Assembly (NCBI GenBank): GCA_945900755.1
Contig: CAMDKS010000032.1
Coordinates: 1 to 33,941, forward strand
Origin: Bdellovibrio sp. ZAP7
GTDB lineage: Bacteria; Bdellovibrionota_B; Oligoflexia; Oligoflexales; RGVZ01
Length of the DNA stretch: 33,941 bases
Direction: 5' to 3'
Shown: in pieces, positions 1 to 8,860 of the stretch
Numbering within the stretch: the stretch's first letter is position 1
Layout of the letters: every line of letters starts with the position of its first letter
Translations under genes and position numbers: made by a program
Notes under the pieces: model-generated
The model's input: only the letters and a program-made list of their open reading frames with translations
What the model was told of the DNA's origin: nothing
Databases searched by the model: none

Positions 1-2209
1 AAGGGCCGTCGAGAGCCCAAGCCTCACGTTTTTTGTAAATTTTGTCGATCGCAGCCACTCCAAGAACCTTAGATTCAAAGTCGAGCCAGGATTGAAAGCA
101 AGTGGGGTCCTTTGCTTTCAGATCTACGATTTTTGTTTCACCAAACTCAAGAGTTCGTTTAACAACCTCGGCGCGCGCTTTGGCGGGAGATTTCGCATCG
201 GAATTAATTCTCGACAAAAATGGGAACAGTACATTACAAGACGCCAACTCATCACCAACAGTCCACGCATCTTGGACGTTTAAAATCCACGGATAGGCCA
301 AGGCCACGTCCTTTGAAACGAGCACTCGGCTCAGGAAATCCATCTCCTCAGTACTAGGCTGCTCGTCCCAGGTCCAACCAATTAAAATTTTATTGGCGGC
401 CGCTAGATCATTCTTGTATTTTGAGCCCGACTTTGTAGACGACATCTCAAACAAAAAGGCCGCTTGCCGCAATTGGACATAATCGTTGCGAAGACTCTGG
501 CCACGGACCTGTGGCCAAAATTCTGCCGCCAAAGAGGACCTTCCAGTCTCGACGTAGGCGGTCCAAAGGTTTGCGGCGAGTTCTGGTGTAACTTTTTTGT
601 AGAGAATTTTACGGCGTTGTTCAAAAAATTCGGTGGCTTGCTCCCACTGCTCCTTTTTGAAATATTCATCGATTTTTGAGGCTTGAACATCTTTAACGGG
701 AGGCAGCATGGATTCCAGATAGCGACTGGTCGGGTATTTATCTGAAAATTCTTTGATTTTTGAAACCATCAAATCCGTTTTTTCACGGTCGCTATAGCTA
801 CCCGCATCACAGGCCCAAGCCATCTCCATCAAATTTTCTGGAATACTTTTTTCTTCTTTGACTTTGGCCAATGCTTCGCGTGCATGTTTAACATTGTTTC
901 CGAGGTAGGCGGGCATTTCCATACAGATTCCACGTACGTCTGCAATTTTTGCCGCCTCCGATTTTGGAAACTCTGACTGAACACGAAAATACGCCAGACG
1001 CGCCTTCTCGAGAAGTTCTTTTTTTACGGCTGGTTTTTCTGTTTGCGCCCGCACCAATATCGCGTCACCAATCCTAAGAAGGGCCCACGCCAGAGAATTA
1101 GTCTTGATCAACCAGTCGTCACCCTTCACCTCAAAGGCGTAATCTGTGGCCATTTTGAAAATGTCCTCGGCCTCCTTTGTTCGCCCCAGCCAAAAAACAC
1201 TTTCGGCCCGCAACAGCGCCTGAGCAGGGGAGTACGCCCTTCTTTCGCGATCAATGGCCCCTGCCATCGCATACATATCTTCGGCTAGCTCGTAATTGTT
1301 TAGGTCATAATAAATGTCTCCGACGCGATTAAACATCCTCGTAGCCTGCAATGGATTTGGATCTTGCCTGATGCCGGTGTCGAGTTCTTGTATGGCACTA
1401 AGTAGGTCTTGGTTACGGATATAGCACTCGGCCATCAGTCGCCGGAGGTCTGATCTGTGGACGGTGCTGCCGTGTTTCAGCAATGCACCTAGACCGGCTT
1501 CGACCGCGCCAAAAACGCTGGGGATTCGGTCAAACCTGTAGTAGATGACGGCCAGATTATAGAGAGCCCAACCCGCCTGCTTATCAATAAAGTCATGAGG
1601 CACGTCTCTTCTCAAAATGTAAGCGGCAGCAAAGAAATAGGCTGCTCGCTGAAGATAGGACTTTAGCTCTAAACGATCGGGATCAGCGCCAGGAATTTTG
1701 TAGGATTTTTTGTAGATGGCCAGTGCGTTAATCGCCATGAAGAATTCTAGGATTTTACTGGTGGCCACATCATCTGTGAAATTCTTTCGTGCATTTAGCC
1801 ACACGTCGTAGGCTTCCTGATAATTGCCCTCCAAAAAAGCAACGCGGCCGACATTCATTCGTTCGACGGCACGTCCTTGTCCCTTCTGCGAAAAGACCAA
1901 GGAGTCTAAGTCGATGTCGTCAATATCAAGATCAAATGAGAGTGGCGGGAGTTTGAAAGGATACTTCCAAACGATCTCTTTTGTAATCGGTCGATCGGCA
2001 GGCTTTTGATTGAAGTCTGCGATAAAAACATAGCGGTCTAGGATTTCTTTAAAGGTCGATTTATTGAAATCGATCGCCTTTTCTTCCATTTTATTTTCTA
2101 CTTTTGGCTTGTGGGCTCCGGGATTTTTTTCATTTTTTTTTGTCGCCGCTGCCACCGGTTGCGCAAGCACTAGCAAAATGGCAATGGTCCTAGGAATTAG
2201 CCGCATCAT
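1..2209 (-). CDS. Large secreted TPR-like repeat protein (partial, C-terminus beyond left edge)
   Basis: An open frame of 736 codons runs without a stop from ATG at 2209 to the left edge, so the C-terminus is missing. The first ~21 residues form a Sec signal peptide (MMRLIPR, then a hydrophobic stretch ending AQPVAAA) with no lipobox, so a periplasmic or exported protein is likely. The rest is hydrophilic and helical, with repeated TPR-like pairs (for example RVAFLEGNYQEAYDVW, about residues 121-136, and DIYYDLNNYELAEDMYAMAG). TPR arrays usually scaffold protein complexes. It starts 5 bases after the motB stop, so it is very probably the last known gene of the flbD-motA-motB transcript, and a motor- or envelope-associated role is plausible but inferred. 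A second ATG lies at 2206. I do not recognise a named family. Confidence 0.8.
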   Translation of the reverse strand, partial: MMRLIPRTIAILLVLAQPVAAATKKNEKNPGAHKPKVENKMEEKAIDFNKSTFKEILDRYVFIADFNQKPADRPITKEIVWKYPFKLPPLSFDLDIDDIDLDSLVFSQKGQGRAVERMNVGRVAFLEGNYQEAYDVWLNARKNFTDDVATSKILEFFMAINALAIYKKSYKIPGADPDRLELKSYLQRAAYFFAAAYILRRDVPHDFIDKQAGWALYNLAVIYYRFDRIPSVFGAVEAGLGALLKHGSTVHRSDLRRLMAECYIRNQDLLSAIQELDTGIRQDPNPLQATRMFNRVGDIYYDLNNYELAEDMYAMAGAIDRERRAYSPAQALLRAESVFWLGRTKEAEDIFKMATDYAFEVKGDDWLIKTNSLAWALLRIGDAILVRAQTEKPAVKKELLEKARLAYFRVQSEFPKSEAAKIADVRGICMEMPAYLGNNVKHAREALAKVKEEKSIPENLMEMAWACDAGSYSDREKTDLMVSKIKEFSDKYPTSRYLESMLPPVKDVQASKIDEYFKKEQWEQATEFFEQRRKILYKKVTPELAANLWTAYVETGRSSLAAEFWPQVRGQSLRNDYVQLRQAAFLFEMSSTKSGSKYKNDLAAANKILIGWTWDEQPSTEEMDFLSRVLVSKDVALAYPWILNVQDAWTVGDELASCNVLFPFLSRINSDAKSPAKARAEVVKRTLEFGETKIVDLKAKDPTCFQSWLDFESKVLGVAAIDKIYKKREAWALDGP

Positions 2210-2214
2210 GGGGC

Positions 2215-3039
2215 TCACTGTCCTTCTTCAGACTGATTGTCCTGAGCATAATTAATATGAATTTCAATCCGGCGATTCATGCCGCGCCCCGCTTCCGAAG
2301 TATTTTGGGCAACGGGATGAAGGTCTGCGTAACCAGCAATGGCAATTTTGGTGGAGGGATATCCTGCGGTTTTGATCATGTATTTGGCCACAGAAGCGGC
2401 GCGCAGTGCGGATATTTCCCAATTCGAATATTGACCTGCTGAAGGAACATTATCCGTGTGGCCTTCGATCACAATGGGTCGACCAAGCTCCATCAATATT
2501 TGAGACACCTGCTCCATTTCTTTTAAGGCTCCTCTGCGCATTTGGTACTCGCCAGACTCGAAAAAATGTCGTGCCGCCAATTGAAGCTTGAATCCAGTAG
2601 ATGTTTTTTCCACACTAACAATTCTCTCTAAGCCTTTATCACCTTTTTCTGGATTCTTGTTTGGACCGTAAAGCCTTTCTTCCACGAGCAGGCGTGTTCG
2701 ATTCATTTCCGCTTCAATGACTTTTGCGCGGTGTGCGCCGCTAGGGAATTTTTGTGTGATAGGCTCGCGTAGCTGGTCTCCTTTGAAGTTGTCGAAAATC
2801 CCCATGCCTTGTTGAGCGGGAGCAACTTTTCGGTCAATGGGAATTTCTGGTAGTGGCATATTGAGTGCATCGGCAACTGACGCAACCACAACTTTGTTGA
2901 CTTCTGTTGGCGTGGAGCCACCTTGTTTCAGTGCGTATAGTACCACGAACAATGCAAACAACATGGTTAACATGTCGGCATAAGGAATGATCCACCGCTC
3001 GTGGTTTTCAAATTCCGGACATTTTGCTTTTATTGACAT
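2215..3039 (-). CDS. motB: Flagellar motor stator protein MotB
   Basis: 274 residues. MotB anchors the stator to peptidoglycan and carries the proton/sodium-binding Asp of the ion channel. A short cytoplasmic N-terminus is followed by one membrane helix starting WIIPYADMLTMLFALF, with the channel Asp at D22. A periplasmic linker follows, then a C-terminal OmpA-like peptidoglycan-binding domain (about residues 190-262) with the typical EGHTDN and RRIEI motifs. The gene lies 42 bases downstream of motA and directly upstream of the TPR-like gene, all on the minus strand. Length and domain order are normal for MotB. Whether the ion is H+ or Na+ cannot be read from the sequence. Confidence 0.95.
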   Translation of the reverse strand: MSIKAKCPEFENHERWIIPYADMLTMLFALFVVLYALKQGGSTPTEVNKVVVASVADALNMPLPEIPIDRKVAPAQQGMGIFDNFKGDQLREPITQKFPSGAHRAKVIEAEMNRTRLLVEERLYGPNKNPEKGDKGLERIVSVEKTSTGFKLQLAARHFFESGEYQMRRGALKEMEQVSQILMELGRPIVIEGHTDNVPSAGQYSNWEISALRAASVAKYMIKTAGYPSTKIAIAGYADLHPVAQNTSEAGRGMNRRIEIHINYAQDNQSEEGQ

Positions 3040-3081
3040 ACGCCCCCAAAGTTCTTTTAGTTGCTAGACTGCGACGCTAGA

Positions 3082-3843
3082 CTAATGCTTTTCTTCACCG
3101 TGTCCATGCACGAAGATGGCTAACTTTTGTTCGATCACCTTCGGGTTCATGCCGGTTAGAATACCTTCAACACCAATGACCACCATCGCTCGAGCGTGGC
3201 CGTCGATGACTGCTTTTCGCTTCAATTTCTTGCCAACGGGAATTCCAACGATATTCGCTGCGGCAACACCGTACAACGTTGCCACGAAGGCAACGGCAAT
3301 TCCCGGACCGATTTTTTCTGGCTGATCAAGAACCGACATTACGTGCTGCAGTCCCAATACGGCCCCAATAATTCCAACTGTTGGAGAGAGTGCTCCAAAG
3401 TCTTCCCAAAATTTTACGGCGACCTCGGCATCTTCAAAAACAATGTGAGCGGCTGTTTCTAGGGTGTCCCTAATGACTTCTGGCGCTGTACCGTCGACTG
3501 CAAGACCGATGGCCATTTGTAATGGTTGATAGGATAGCGACTCGCGCTTTTTTTCGAGGGCGAGGATGGATTCCTTGCGCGCGACGGTGGCGCAGTCTAA
3601 GATTTCTGCCATGATGACGGCAGGATTTGCTGACGGATTTTTAAGGAAGATACCAAGGGCTTTGAAAGAAGAAATAATATCCGGCAATGGATAAGCCACC
3701 ATCAAGGCACCAAATGTGCCGCCGAACACGATCAATACCGCCGTCAACGCCCACAATTGGGACATGTGACCGCCCTCCATGAGCATGCCTGTGATGATAC
3801 ATCCTAAGGCACAGATTGGACCGACAATACTTGTAATATCCAT
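3082..3843 (-). CDS. motA: Flagellar motor stator protein MotA
   Basis: 253 residues from the ATG at 3843 (MDITSIVGPI). This start has a GGGAG Shine-Dalgarno 5 bases upstream. A TTG four codons further up (3855) is the alternative but would overlap that site. MotA forms the ring of the stator complex and pushes on the rotor protein FliG. The protein shows two N-terminal membrane helices, a cytoplasmic loop of about 100 residues rich in charged residues, and two C-terminal helices with the conserved segments LSPTVGIIGAVLGL and GIAVAFVATLYGVAAAN. It is followed by motB and preceded by flbD, a common arrangement in delta-proteobacteria and spirochaetes. Confidence 0.95.
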   Translation of the reverse strand: MDITSIVGPICALGCIITGMLMEGGHMSQLWALTAVLIVFGGTFGALMVAYPLPDIISSFKALGIFLKNPSANPAVIMAEILDCATVARKESILALEKKRESLSYQPLQMAIGLAVDGTAPEVIRDTLETAAHIVFEDAEVAVKFWEDFGALSPTVGIIGAVLGLQHVMSVLDQPEKIGPGIAVAFVATLYGVAAANIVGIPVGKKLKRKAVIDGHARAMVVIGVEGILTGMNPKVIEQKLAIFVHGHGEEKH

Positions 3844-3888
3844 AAATTCTCCCAAGGTCGTAAACGTAAAAATTCGTCGTATTATTTT

Positions 3889-4128
3889 CTACATTGATTG
3901 AAAGGATGCTGACTCATGCTGAACTGATTTTACAGGCGCGGAAGCTCCGCGCAGACACCGCACCTTAAATTGTTCTACCAACATCGCAATTTGCTCCATG
4001 GTCTCGCAAACGATCAGCATGTCGCCATTAACAAAACGCAATAGAGTGTCAGGTGTCGCCTCAATATATTTCAAATTTGCTAGTGTGACTAAGACCCGCG
4101 ATTTATCTAGTTTAGTCAAAAAAATCAT
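3889..4128 (-). CDS. flbD: FlbD/SwrD-family flagellar protein
   Basis: 79 residues. The first ~60 match the small FlbD (SwrD) family: MIFLTKLDKSRVLVTLANLK, then an IEATPDTLLRFVNGD segment and a helix ending EQFKV. In Bacillus, SwrD increases flagellar motor power and in many genomes the gene sits just ahead of motA, as here (45 bases). This is not the Caulobacter NtrC-type regulator that shares the name FlbD. The last ~20 residues (RGASAPVKSVQHESASFQSM) are an unconserved tail. The start is supported by GAGGTGA about 6 bases upstream. It is the first gene of the minus-strand motor operon, diverging from prfB. Confidence 0.85.
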   Translation of the reverse strand: MIFLTKLDKSRVLVTLANLKYIEATPDTLLRFVNGDMLIVCETMEQIAMLVEQFKVRCLRGASAPVKSVQHESASFQSM

Positions 4129-4326
4129 TTTTCATCACCTCGTCCGTTCTAGGTTTAAAGCCCTGTGATTACAGGCACACAATGGCCTAGTCGTTTTTGC
4201 CCAGGCACGTTTTGCAGTGCTTTCTAAATCTGTCAAGCATCAAATTAGCGTCAAAATTTGCCTAATTTCATACATTTCAAAATAGAGCTGGAAATACACT
4301 GCCTATACATTTATGGTACGGCTGCT

Positions 4327-4352
4327 GTCCCCTGCATGTCAAATGCGGGGAC
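4327..4352 (+). repeat. Inverted repeat (hairpin) in prfB leader
   Basis: GTCCCC-T-GCAT pairs with ATGCGGGGAC around a 5-base loop, giving a ten-pair stem with one bulged T. It is GC-rich but not followed by a T run, so it does not look like an intrinsic terminator. If transcription starts near 4316 it would lie at the 5' end of the prfB mRNA. Confidence 0.5.
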
Positions 4353-4363
4353 CCTGTAACTCT

Positions 4364-4375
4364 CTGATTAATCAG
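4364..4375. repeat. Perfect 12-base palindrome CTGATTAATCAG upstream of prfB
   Basis: CTGATTAATCAG is a perfect palindrome, 40 bases upstream of the prfB start codon. It could be an operator for a dimeric regulator or a short hairpin. No regulator can be named from the sequence. Confidence 0.4.
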
Positions 4376-4414
4376 GAGCTTTTAGGTAACACTCGAACTT
4401 TTTGGAGTTTTATT

Positions 4415-5531
4415 GTGGATTTTCATGATCTCTCAAGCGCAAGTAGGAATTTGAAGGCAAAATTCATTCGCGTTCGGGGGTTTCTTTGACCTCGATCAAA
4501 AGGCCGAACGCCTAAAGGATATCGAAGCACAGATTGAGGGTATGGCCGACTTCTGGACCAACCCAAAGCTATCGACCCCGATTTTGAAGGAAAAAAAGGC
4601 CTTAGAATTGGCTATTTCACGGGTGGCAAAGCTTGAAACCCTTGAAGGAGATATCGAGGCGGCGATGGAACTGGCGCAAGCCGGCGAAACAGAATACCTA
4701 GACGAAGCCAATAGTCTTTATGCCGAGCTGAATAAAGAAATTCAAGCCCTAGAGGTTCAAAGCCTGCTCAGTGGCGAGACTGATATGAATAGCGCAATTT
4801 TGACCATCAATGCTGGTGCGGGTGGTACAGAGTCTTGCGACTGGGCTAGTATGCTTTACCGAATGTACCTCCGGTTTGCCGAGCGTAAAGGCTGGCAGGC
4901 GGATGTTCACGATGTGTTATCAGGTGAAGAGGCCGGCATCAAGAATGCCACGATTGAGATCACCGGTGACTTTGCCTATGGTTTGTTAAAGGCAGAAAAC
5001 GGAGTTCACCGACTCGTTCGCATCAGCCCATTTGACAGCAACGCACGTCGGCACACGAGTTTCGCCTCAATCTTTGTTTCGCCGGTGATCGACGATACGA
5101 TTGAAATTGACATCAATCCTTCAGACCTCCGAATAGACACCTACCGTGCCCAAGGGGCTGGGGGACAGCACGTTAACAAGACTGATTCCGCTGTACGTAT
5201 TACCCACATTCCCACAGGACTAGTGGCCGCCTCCCAAACCCAGCGGTCTCAAATACAAAACCGGGAAAATGCCATGAAACTGTTGCGTTCTGCTATGTAC
5301 GAGCGTGAGATGGACAAGAGACGTGCGGCCCAACAGGCTTTGGAGGAAACCAAATCTGACATCTCCTTTGGCCACCAGATTCGCAGCTACGTTCTGCATC
5401 CGTATAAGCTTATCAAGGATCACCGTACTGATTATGAATCACACAGTCCAGATGACGTACTGGACGGCTCTTTGGACGAATTTATAAATGAATTTCTCGC
5501 TCATTCCAAAGAGGCTAAGAAATCCACATAG
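4415..5531 (+). CDS. prfB: Peptide chain release factor 2 (RF2), programmed +1 frameshift
   Basis: RF2 releases the peptide at UGA and UAA codons. The gene is in two frames. A GTG start at 4415, with GGAG about 8 bases upstream, opens a 24-codon frame ending GFL-TGA at 4487-4489. Slipping +1 at CTT-T (4484-4487) continues into the long frame as DLDQKAERLKDIEAQIEG, giving 371 residues in total, close to the E. coli length of 365. The long frame contains the stop-codon recognition motif SPF (RISPFDSNARRHTS) and the catalytic GGQ (bases 5160-5168; GAGGQHVNKTDSAVRITH). An in-frame start at 4542 is only an artefact of ignoring the frameshift. It is not visibly linked to neighbours; prkA follows after 136 bases with its own promoter. 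Confidence 0.96.
4475..4490 (+). promoter_or_regulatory. prfB programmed +1 frameshift signal
   Basis: CGGGGGTTTCTTTGAC has all parts of the bacterial RF2 autoregulatory site: an internal Shine-Dalgarno-like GGGGG, the usual short spacer, the slippery CTT codon, the in-frame TGA and a following C that weakens termination. When RF2 is scarce, the ribosome pauses at TGA and shifts +1. E. coli has AGGGGGTATCTTTGAC at the same place, which differs at only two positions. Confidence 0.95.
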
Positions 5532-5586
5532 TCTTATTTCCAATATCTTACCGGGCGCCGTTCCTTAAACTCTTCTCCTCAATTTT

Positions 5587-5616
5587 TTGACAGTTCTCCA
5601 CTACCTCAAGTACACT
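5587..5616 (+). promoter_or_regulatory. Putative sigma-70 type promoter for the prkA operon
   Basis: A perfect -35 TTGACA at 5587-5592 is followed after 18 bases by TACACT (4 of 6 matches to TATAAT) at 5611-5616. It lies about 50 bases ahead of the prkA start codon and after the prfB stop. A TATAGA at 5617-5622 would give a spacing that is too long. This is sequence match only. Confidence 0.45.
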
Positions 5617-5667
5617 TATAGATGAGGCGCTGTGCGAATTATTGCGTGCCTACGAAGGAGAATGTAC

Positions 5668-7734
5668 ATGAATGCTAAAGAGATTATTTCGACGGTCAAG
5701 GCGGGCGGATTTGATAAACAATATGCAGAACTGCATTGGAAGGGCACTTTCGAGGACTATCTGAATATGGTGCTGGAGCATCCAGCCATTTCGCGCACCG
5801 CTTTTCAGCGCATGTATGACATGATTATTGGTTACGGCTACCGCCAATTTAAAGAGCACCGAAAAGAGATAACTCATTGGAATTTCTTTGACGATCCCAT
5901 AGATGGCGGCAAGGAAGCTATCTTTGGCCTTGATGTGCACCTCATGAAACTTGTTAACACGTTTAAGGCCGCCGCAGCTGGCTTTGGGCCTGAAAAACGG
6001 GTCATCCTTTTGCACGGACCCGTGGGTTCGTCCAAGTCTACGATCGCGCGACTCTTAAAAAAGGGTTTGGAAGTTTATTCCAAAACTCCCGAAGGCCGAA
6101 TGTACACATACTCCTGGACTAATTTGAATAAAGTTTTAAAAATGGACGACACCATGCGGTCTCCCATGAACCAAGAGCCTTTGTATCTGATTCCGCCAGA
6201 ACGTAGAGAAGCGGTGTTGGCACTAATTAATAAGGGGCGAGACCGTGCCACTGAAATTCGCATGGAAGGTGATCTTTCGCCAGCCTGCCGCTACATTTAT
6301 CTAGAACTCATGAAGCACTACAACGGTGACTGGGAAAAAGTTATTAGCAATCATACGATGATTCATCGTTTGGTTCTAAGTGAGCGCGACCGCATAGGGA
6401 TCGGCACCTTTCAACCTAAAGACGAAAAAAACCAAGACTCCACCGAACTTACCGGGGACATTAACTACAGAAAAATTGCTGAATACGGCTCTGACTCTGA
6501 TCCTAGAGCGTTCAATTTTGACGGGGAATTTAATATTGCCAATCGCGGCATGATTGAATTTATCGAAGTGCTAAAGCTAGACGTCGCCTTTCTTTACGAT
6601 TTGCTGACCGCTAGTCAAGAGCACAAAATCAAACCGAAAAAATTCGCACAGTGTGACATTGACGAGGTCATCATTGGCCATACCAATGAACCAGAATTTA
6701 GAAAACTCCAGAACAACGAGTTCATGGAAGCCCTGCGCGACAGAACCGTGAAAATTGACGTCCCGTACATCACAAAATTGAGTGAAGAAGTCAAAATCTA
6801 CGAAAAAACGTTCAATGCTGCCACGGTTCCTAACATTCACATCGCACCGCACACCATTGAAATGGCCGCCATGTGGGCCGTATTAACTCGACTTGAAGAC
6901 CCTAAAAAAGCCAACCTAACCGTCATGCAAAAGCTCAAACTTTACAACGGAAAGACCACTCAAGAATTCACCGAAGACAACGTCAAGGAGCTTCGTAAAG
7001 AGGCTGTTCGCGAAGGGCTAGACGGTATTTCTCCACGTTACATTCAAGACAAAATTTCAGCAGGTTTAGTCCTCGACAAAGGTAAAGGATGCATCAATCC
7101 TTTCATCGTCTTAAATGAAATGGAATCGGGACTAAAAGGTCACTCGTTAATCAACAATGAAGAGCTCCGCAAGCGTTACCGCGAGCTTCTAAGCGAAGTG
7201 AAACGCGAGTACGAAGATATCGTGAAGCATGAAGTGCAGCGGGCCATCTCCGCAGACGAGCATGCCATCGACAAACTTTGTGGGAACTACATTGACAATA
7301 TTAAGGCTTATATTCAGCGTGAAAAGGTCAGAAATCCCTATACGTCGCAACCAGAGGAGCCAAACGAAAGACTCATGAGATCGATTGAGGACAAAATCGA
7401 CATCTCCGAAAACCTCAAAGATGATTTCCGGCGCAGGATCATGAACTACATCGGAGCGATGGCGATCGAAGGCAAAACATTCGAATTCCGTAGCAATGAG
7501 CGACTTCACAAGGCCCTTGAGCTAAAGGTCTTTGAAGATCAAAAAGACACCATCAAGCTCACCGTGCACGTTTCCAAAGTGGTCGACAAAGAGGCCCAAG
7601 GAAAAATAGACATCGTGAAAGAGCGCCTCATTAAAAATTACGGGTACTGCGAAATTTGTGCGAGTGACGCCCTAGAATTCGTGGCTGGTATTTTTGCACG
7701 CGGCGACATCTTGAAAGACAAGGATCGCAACTAA
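5668..7734 (+). CDS. prkA: PrkA-family serine protein kinase / AAA ATPase
   Basis: 688 residues from ATG 5668, chosen because AAGGAG (5655-5660) lies 7 bases upstream; GTG 5632 and ATG 5662 are in frame but poorly placed. The N-terminal AAA domain holds the P-loop GPVGSSKST (residues 117-125) and the segment [11 protein letters not shown] typical of this family. The C-terminal part matches the PrkA kinase domain. Family members (B. subtilis PrkA, E. coli YeaG) are linked to stress, nutrient starvation and sporulation or stationary phase. It is followed after 15 bases by the vWA protein YeaH and then SpoVR, the conserved three-gene operon. It is slightly longer than YeaG (644). The kinase activity itself is taken from the family and is debated, since some members show protease activity. 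Confidence 0.92.
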   Translation: MNAKEIISTVKAGGFDKQYAELHWKGTFEDYLNMVLEHPAISRTAFQRMYDMIIGYGYRQFKEHRKEITHWNFFDDPIDGGKEAIFGLDVHLMKLVNTFKAAAAGFGPEKRVILLHGPVGSSKSTIARLLKKGLEVYSKTPEGRMYTYSWTNLNKVLKMDDTMRSPMNQEPLYLIPPERREAVLALINKGRDRATEIRMEGDLSPACRYIYLELMKHYNGDWEKVISNHTMIHRLVLSERDRIGIGTFQPKDEKNQDSTELTGDINYRKIAEYGSDSDPRAFNFDGEFNIANRGMIEFIEVLKLDVAFLYDLLTASQEHKIKPKKFAQCDIDEVIIGHTNEPEFRKLQNNEFMEALRDRTVKIDVPYITKLSEEVKIYEKTFNAATVPNIHIAPHTIEMAAMWAVLTRLEDPKKANLTVMQKLKLYNGKTTQEFTEDNVKELRKEAVREGLDGISPRYIQDKISAGLVLDKGKGCINPFIVLNEMESGLKGHSLINNEELRKRYRELLSEVKREYEDIVKHEVQRAISADEHAIDKLCGNYIDNIKAYIQREKVRNPYTSQPEEPNERLMRSIEDKIDISENLKDDFRRRIMNYIGAMAIEGKTFEFRSNERLHKALELKVFEDQKDTIKLTVHVSKVVDKEAQGKIDIVKERLIKNYGYCEICASDALEFVAGIFARGDILKDKDRN

Positions 7735-7749
7735 AGAAAGATTTACGCT

Positions 7750-8859
7750 ATGCCTAACAACATGGAGTCTGATCTCAGTCGATTCCGAAAAATCGTCCGC
7801 GGTAAGATAAAGCAAGAGCTGCGACGCTTTATTGCCAACGGCGAACTTATCGGGCGGCAAGGTAAAAAATCAGTCAGCATTCCACTGCCTCGAATTGATT
7901 TGCCAAGATTCCAATTTGGAAGTGGCGAGGGCAGCGGCGTCGGTCAGGGCAAAGGTGACGTTGGAGATGATGTTGGTCAAGGTCAGCCTCAACCCGGCAA
8001 GGGCGAAGCCGGTGAGGGAGAAGGACAGCACAGCCTTGAAGTCGACGTTTCGTTAGAGGAGCTTGCGTCCTTACTTAGTGAAGAGCTTGAATTGCCGAAC
8101 ATCGAAAACAAGGGCAAAAAAAGCATTGAAAGCAGCCAAAATAAATACACCGGAATTGTCAATCAAGGCCCCGAGGCCCTGCGGCACTTCAAGAGAACGT
8201 ACCGCGAGGCCCTAAAACGCACGATCGCCATCGGCGGCTATGATCCAGAAAACCCGCTCATCATCCCGATAAAAGAAGACAAACGTTACCGCAGTTTTAA
8301 GGTCACCGAAAAGCCGATCGCCAACGCCGTCATTATTTATATGATGGACGTGTCTGGGTCCATGGGTGATGAACAGAAAGAAATAGTACGCCTCACAAGT
8401 TTTTGGCTTGATACATGGCTTCAGAGTCAATATGAAGGCATGGAACGTCGCTACATTATTCACGATGCTACGGCTAGAGAAGTCGATCAAAATACGTTTT
8501 ACCGCACCAGAGAATCCGGCGGCACACTGATCAGCTCAGCGTATCGCCTTGCCCTGAAAATAATCGAAGATAGTTACCCGCTTGAAGAGTGGAATATCTA
8601 TTTATTTCATTTTTCTGATGGAGATAATTGGTCTGGAAACGATACAAATGATTGTATGAAGATGCTTGAAAGCCAGATTATGACGAGAGCCAACTTGTTT
8701 TGCTATGGCCAGGTCGAAAGTCGCTACGGCTCGGGACAATTTCTTAAAGACCTCGAAAAACATTTCGGAAGCGACCACGATAAGCTAACCTTGGCACAGA
8801 TCAAAGACCGCGATTCGATTATGGACGCCCTCAAGACGTTTCTTGGCAAGGGGAAATAG
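7750..8859 (+). CDS. yeaH: YeaH/YhbH-family vWA protein (DUF444)
   Basis: 369 residues. This protein family accompanies PrkA and SpoVR in many genomes. Its vWA-like half suggests metal-dependent protein binding. After a basic helical N-terminus (about 1-50), a Gly-rich flexible linker spans residues ~57-92. The conserved C-terminal half begins at [19 protein letters not shown] and contains a MIDAS-like DVSGSMG (D200, S202, S204) and an FSDGDNW segment. E. coli YeaH has 427 residues, so this one is shorter. The spoVR start codon follows the stop codon after one base, implying tight coupling. Exact biochemical role is unknown even in the family. Confidence 0.92.
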   Translation: MPNNMESDLSRFRKIVRGKIKQELRRFIANGELIGRQGKKSVSIPLPRIDLPRFQFGSGEGSGVGQGKGDVGDDVGQGQPQPGKGEAGEGEGQHSLEVDVSLEELASLLSEELELPNIENKGKKSIESSQNKYTGIVNQGPEALRHFKRTYREALKRTIAIGGYDPENPLIIPIKEDKRYRSFKVTEKPIANAVIIYMMDVSGSMGDEQKEIVRLTSFWLDTWLQSQYEGMERRYIIHDATAREVDQNTFYRTRESGGTLISSAYRLALKIIEDSYPLEEWNIYLFHFSDGDNWSGNDTNDCMKMLESQIMTRANLFCYGQVESRYGSGQFLKDLEKHFGSDHDKLTLAQIKDRDSIMDALKTFLGKGK

Positions 8860-8860
8860 T

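Larger units (their letters stand above)
4129..4414. other. Divergent intergenic region between flbD and prfB
   Basis: 286 bases without a protein gene. It must carry the promoters of both the minus-strand motor operon and prfB. On the minus strand a TTGACA (complement of 4232-4237) is a possible -35 for flbD, but the -10 is poor. On the plus strand TATACA at 4304-4309 is a possible -10 for prfB, again without a good -35. I found no convincing sigma-28 or sigma-54 site. The prfB-proximal part holds the two inverted repeats listed separately. Confidence 0.5.

Noticed and set aside
403..690. Minus-strand 95-residue open frame
   Set aside because: It lies wholly inside the large TPR-like gene on the same strand in another phase; the signal-peptide frame is continuous and better supported.
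4201..4230. Sigma-54-like site (AGGCACGTTTTGC) upstream of prfB
   Set aside because: The GG to GC spacing is two bases too short for the -24/-12 consensus.
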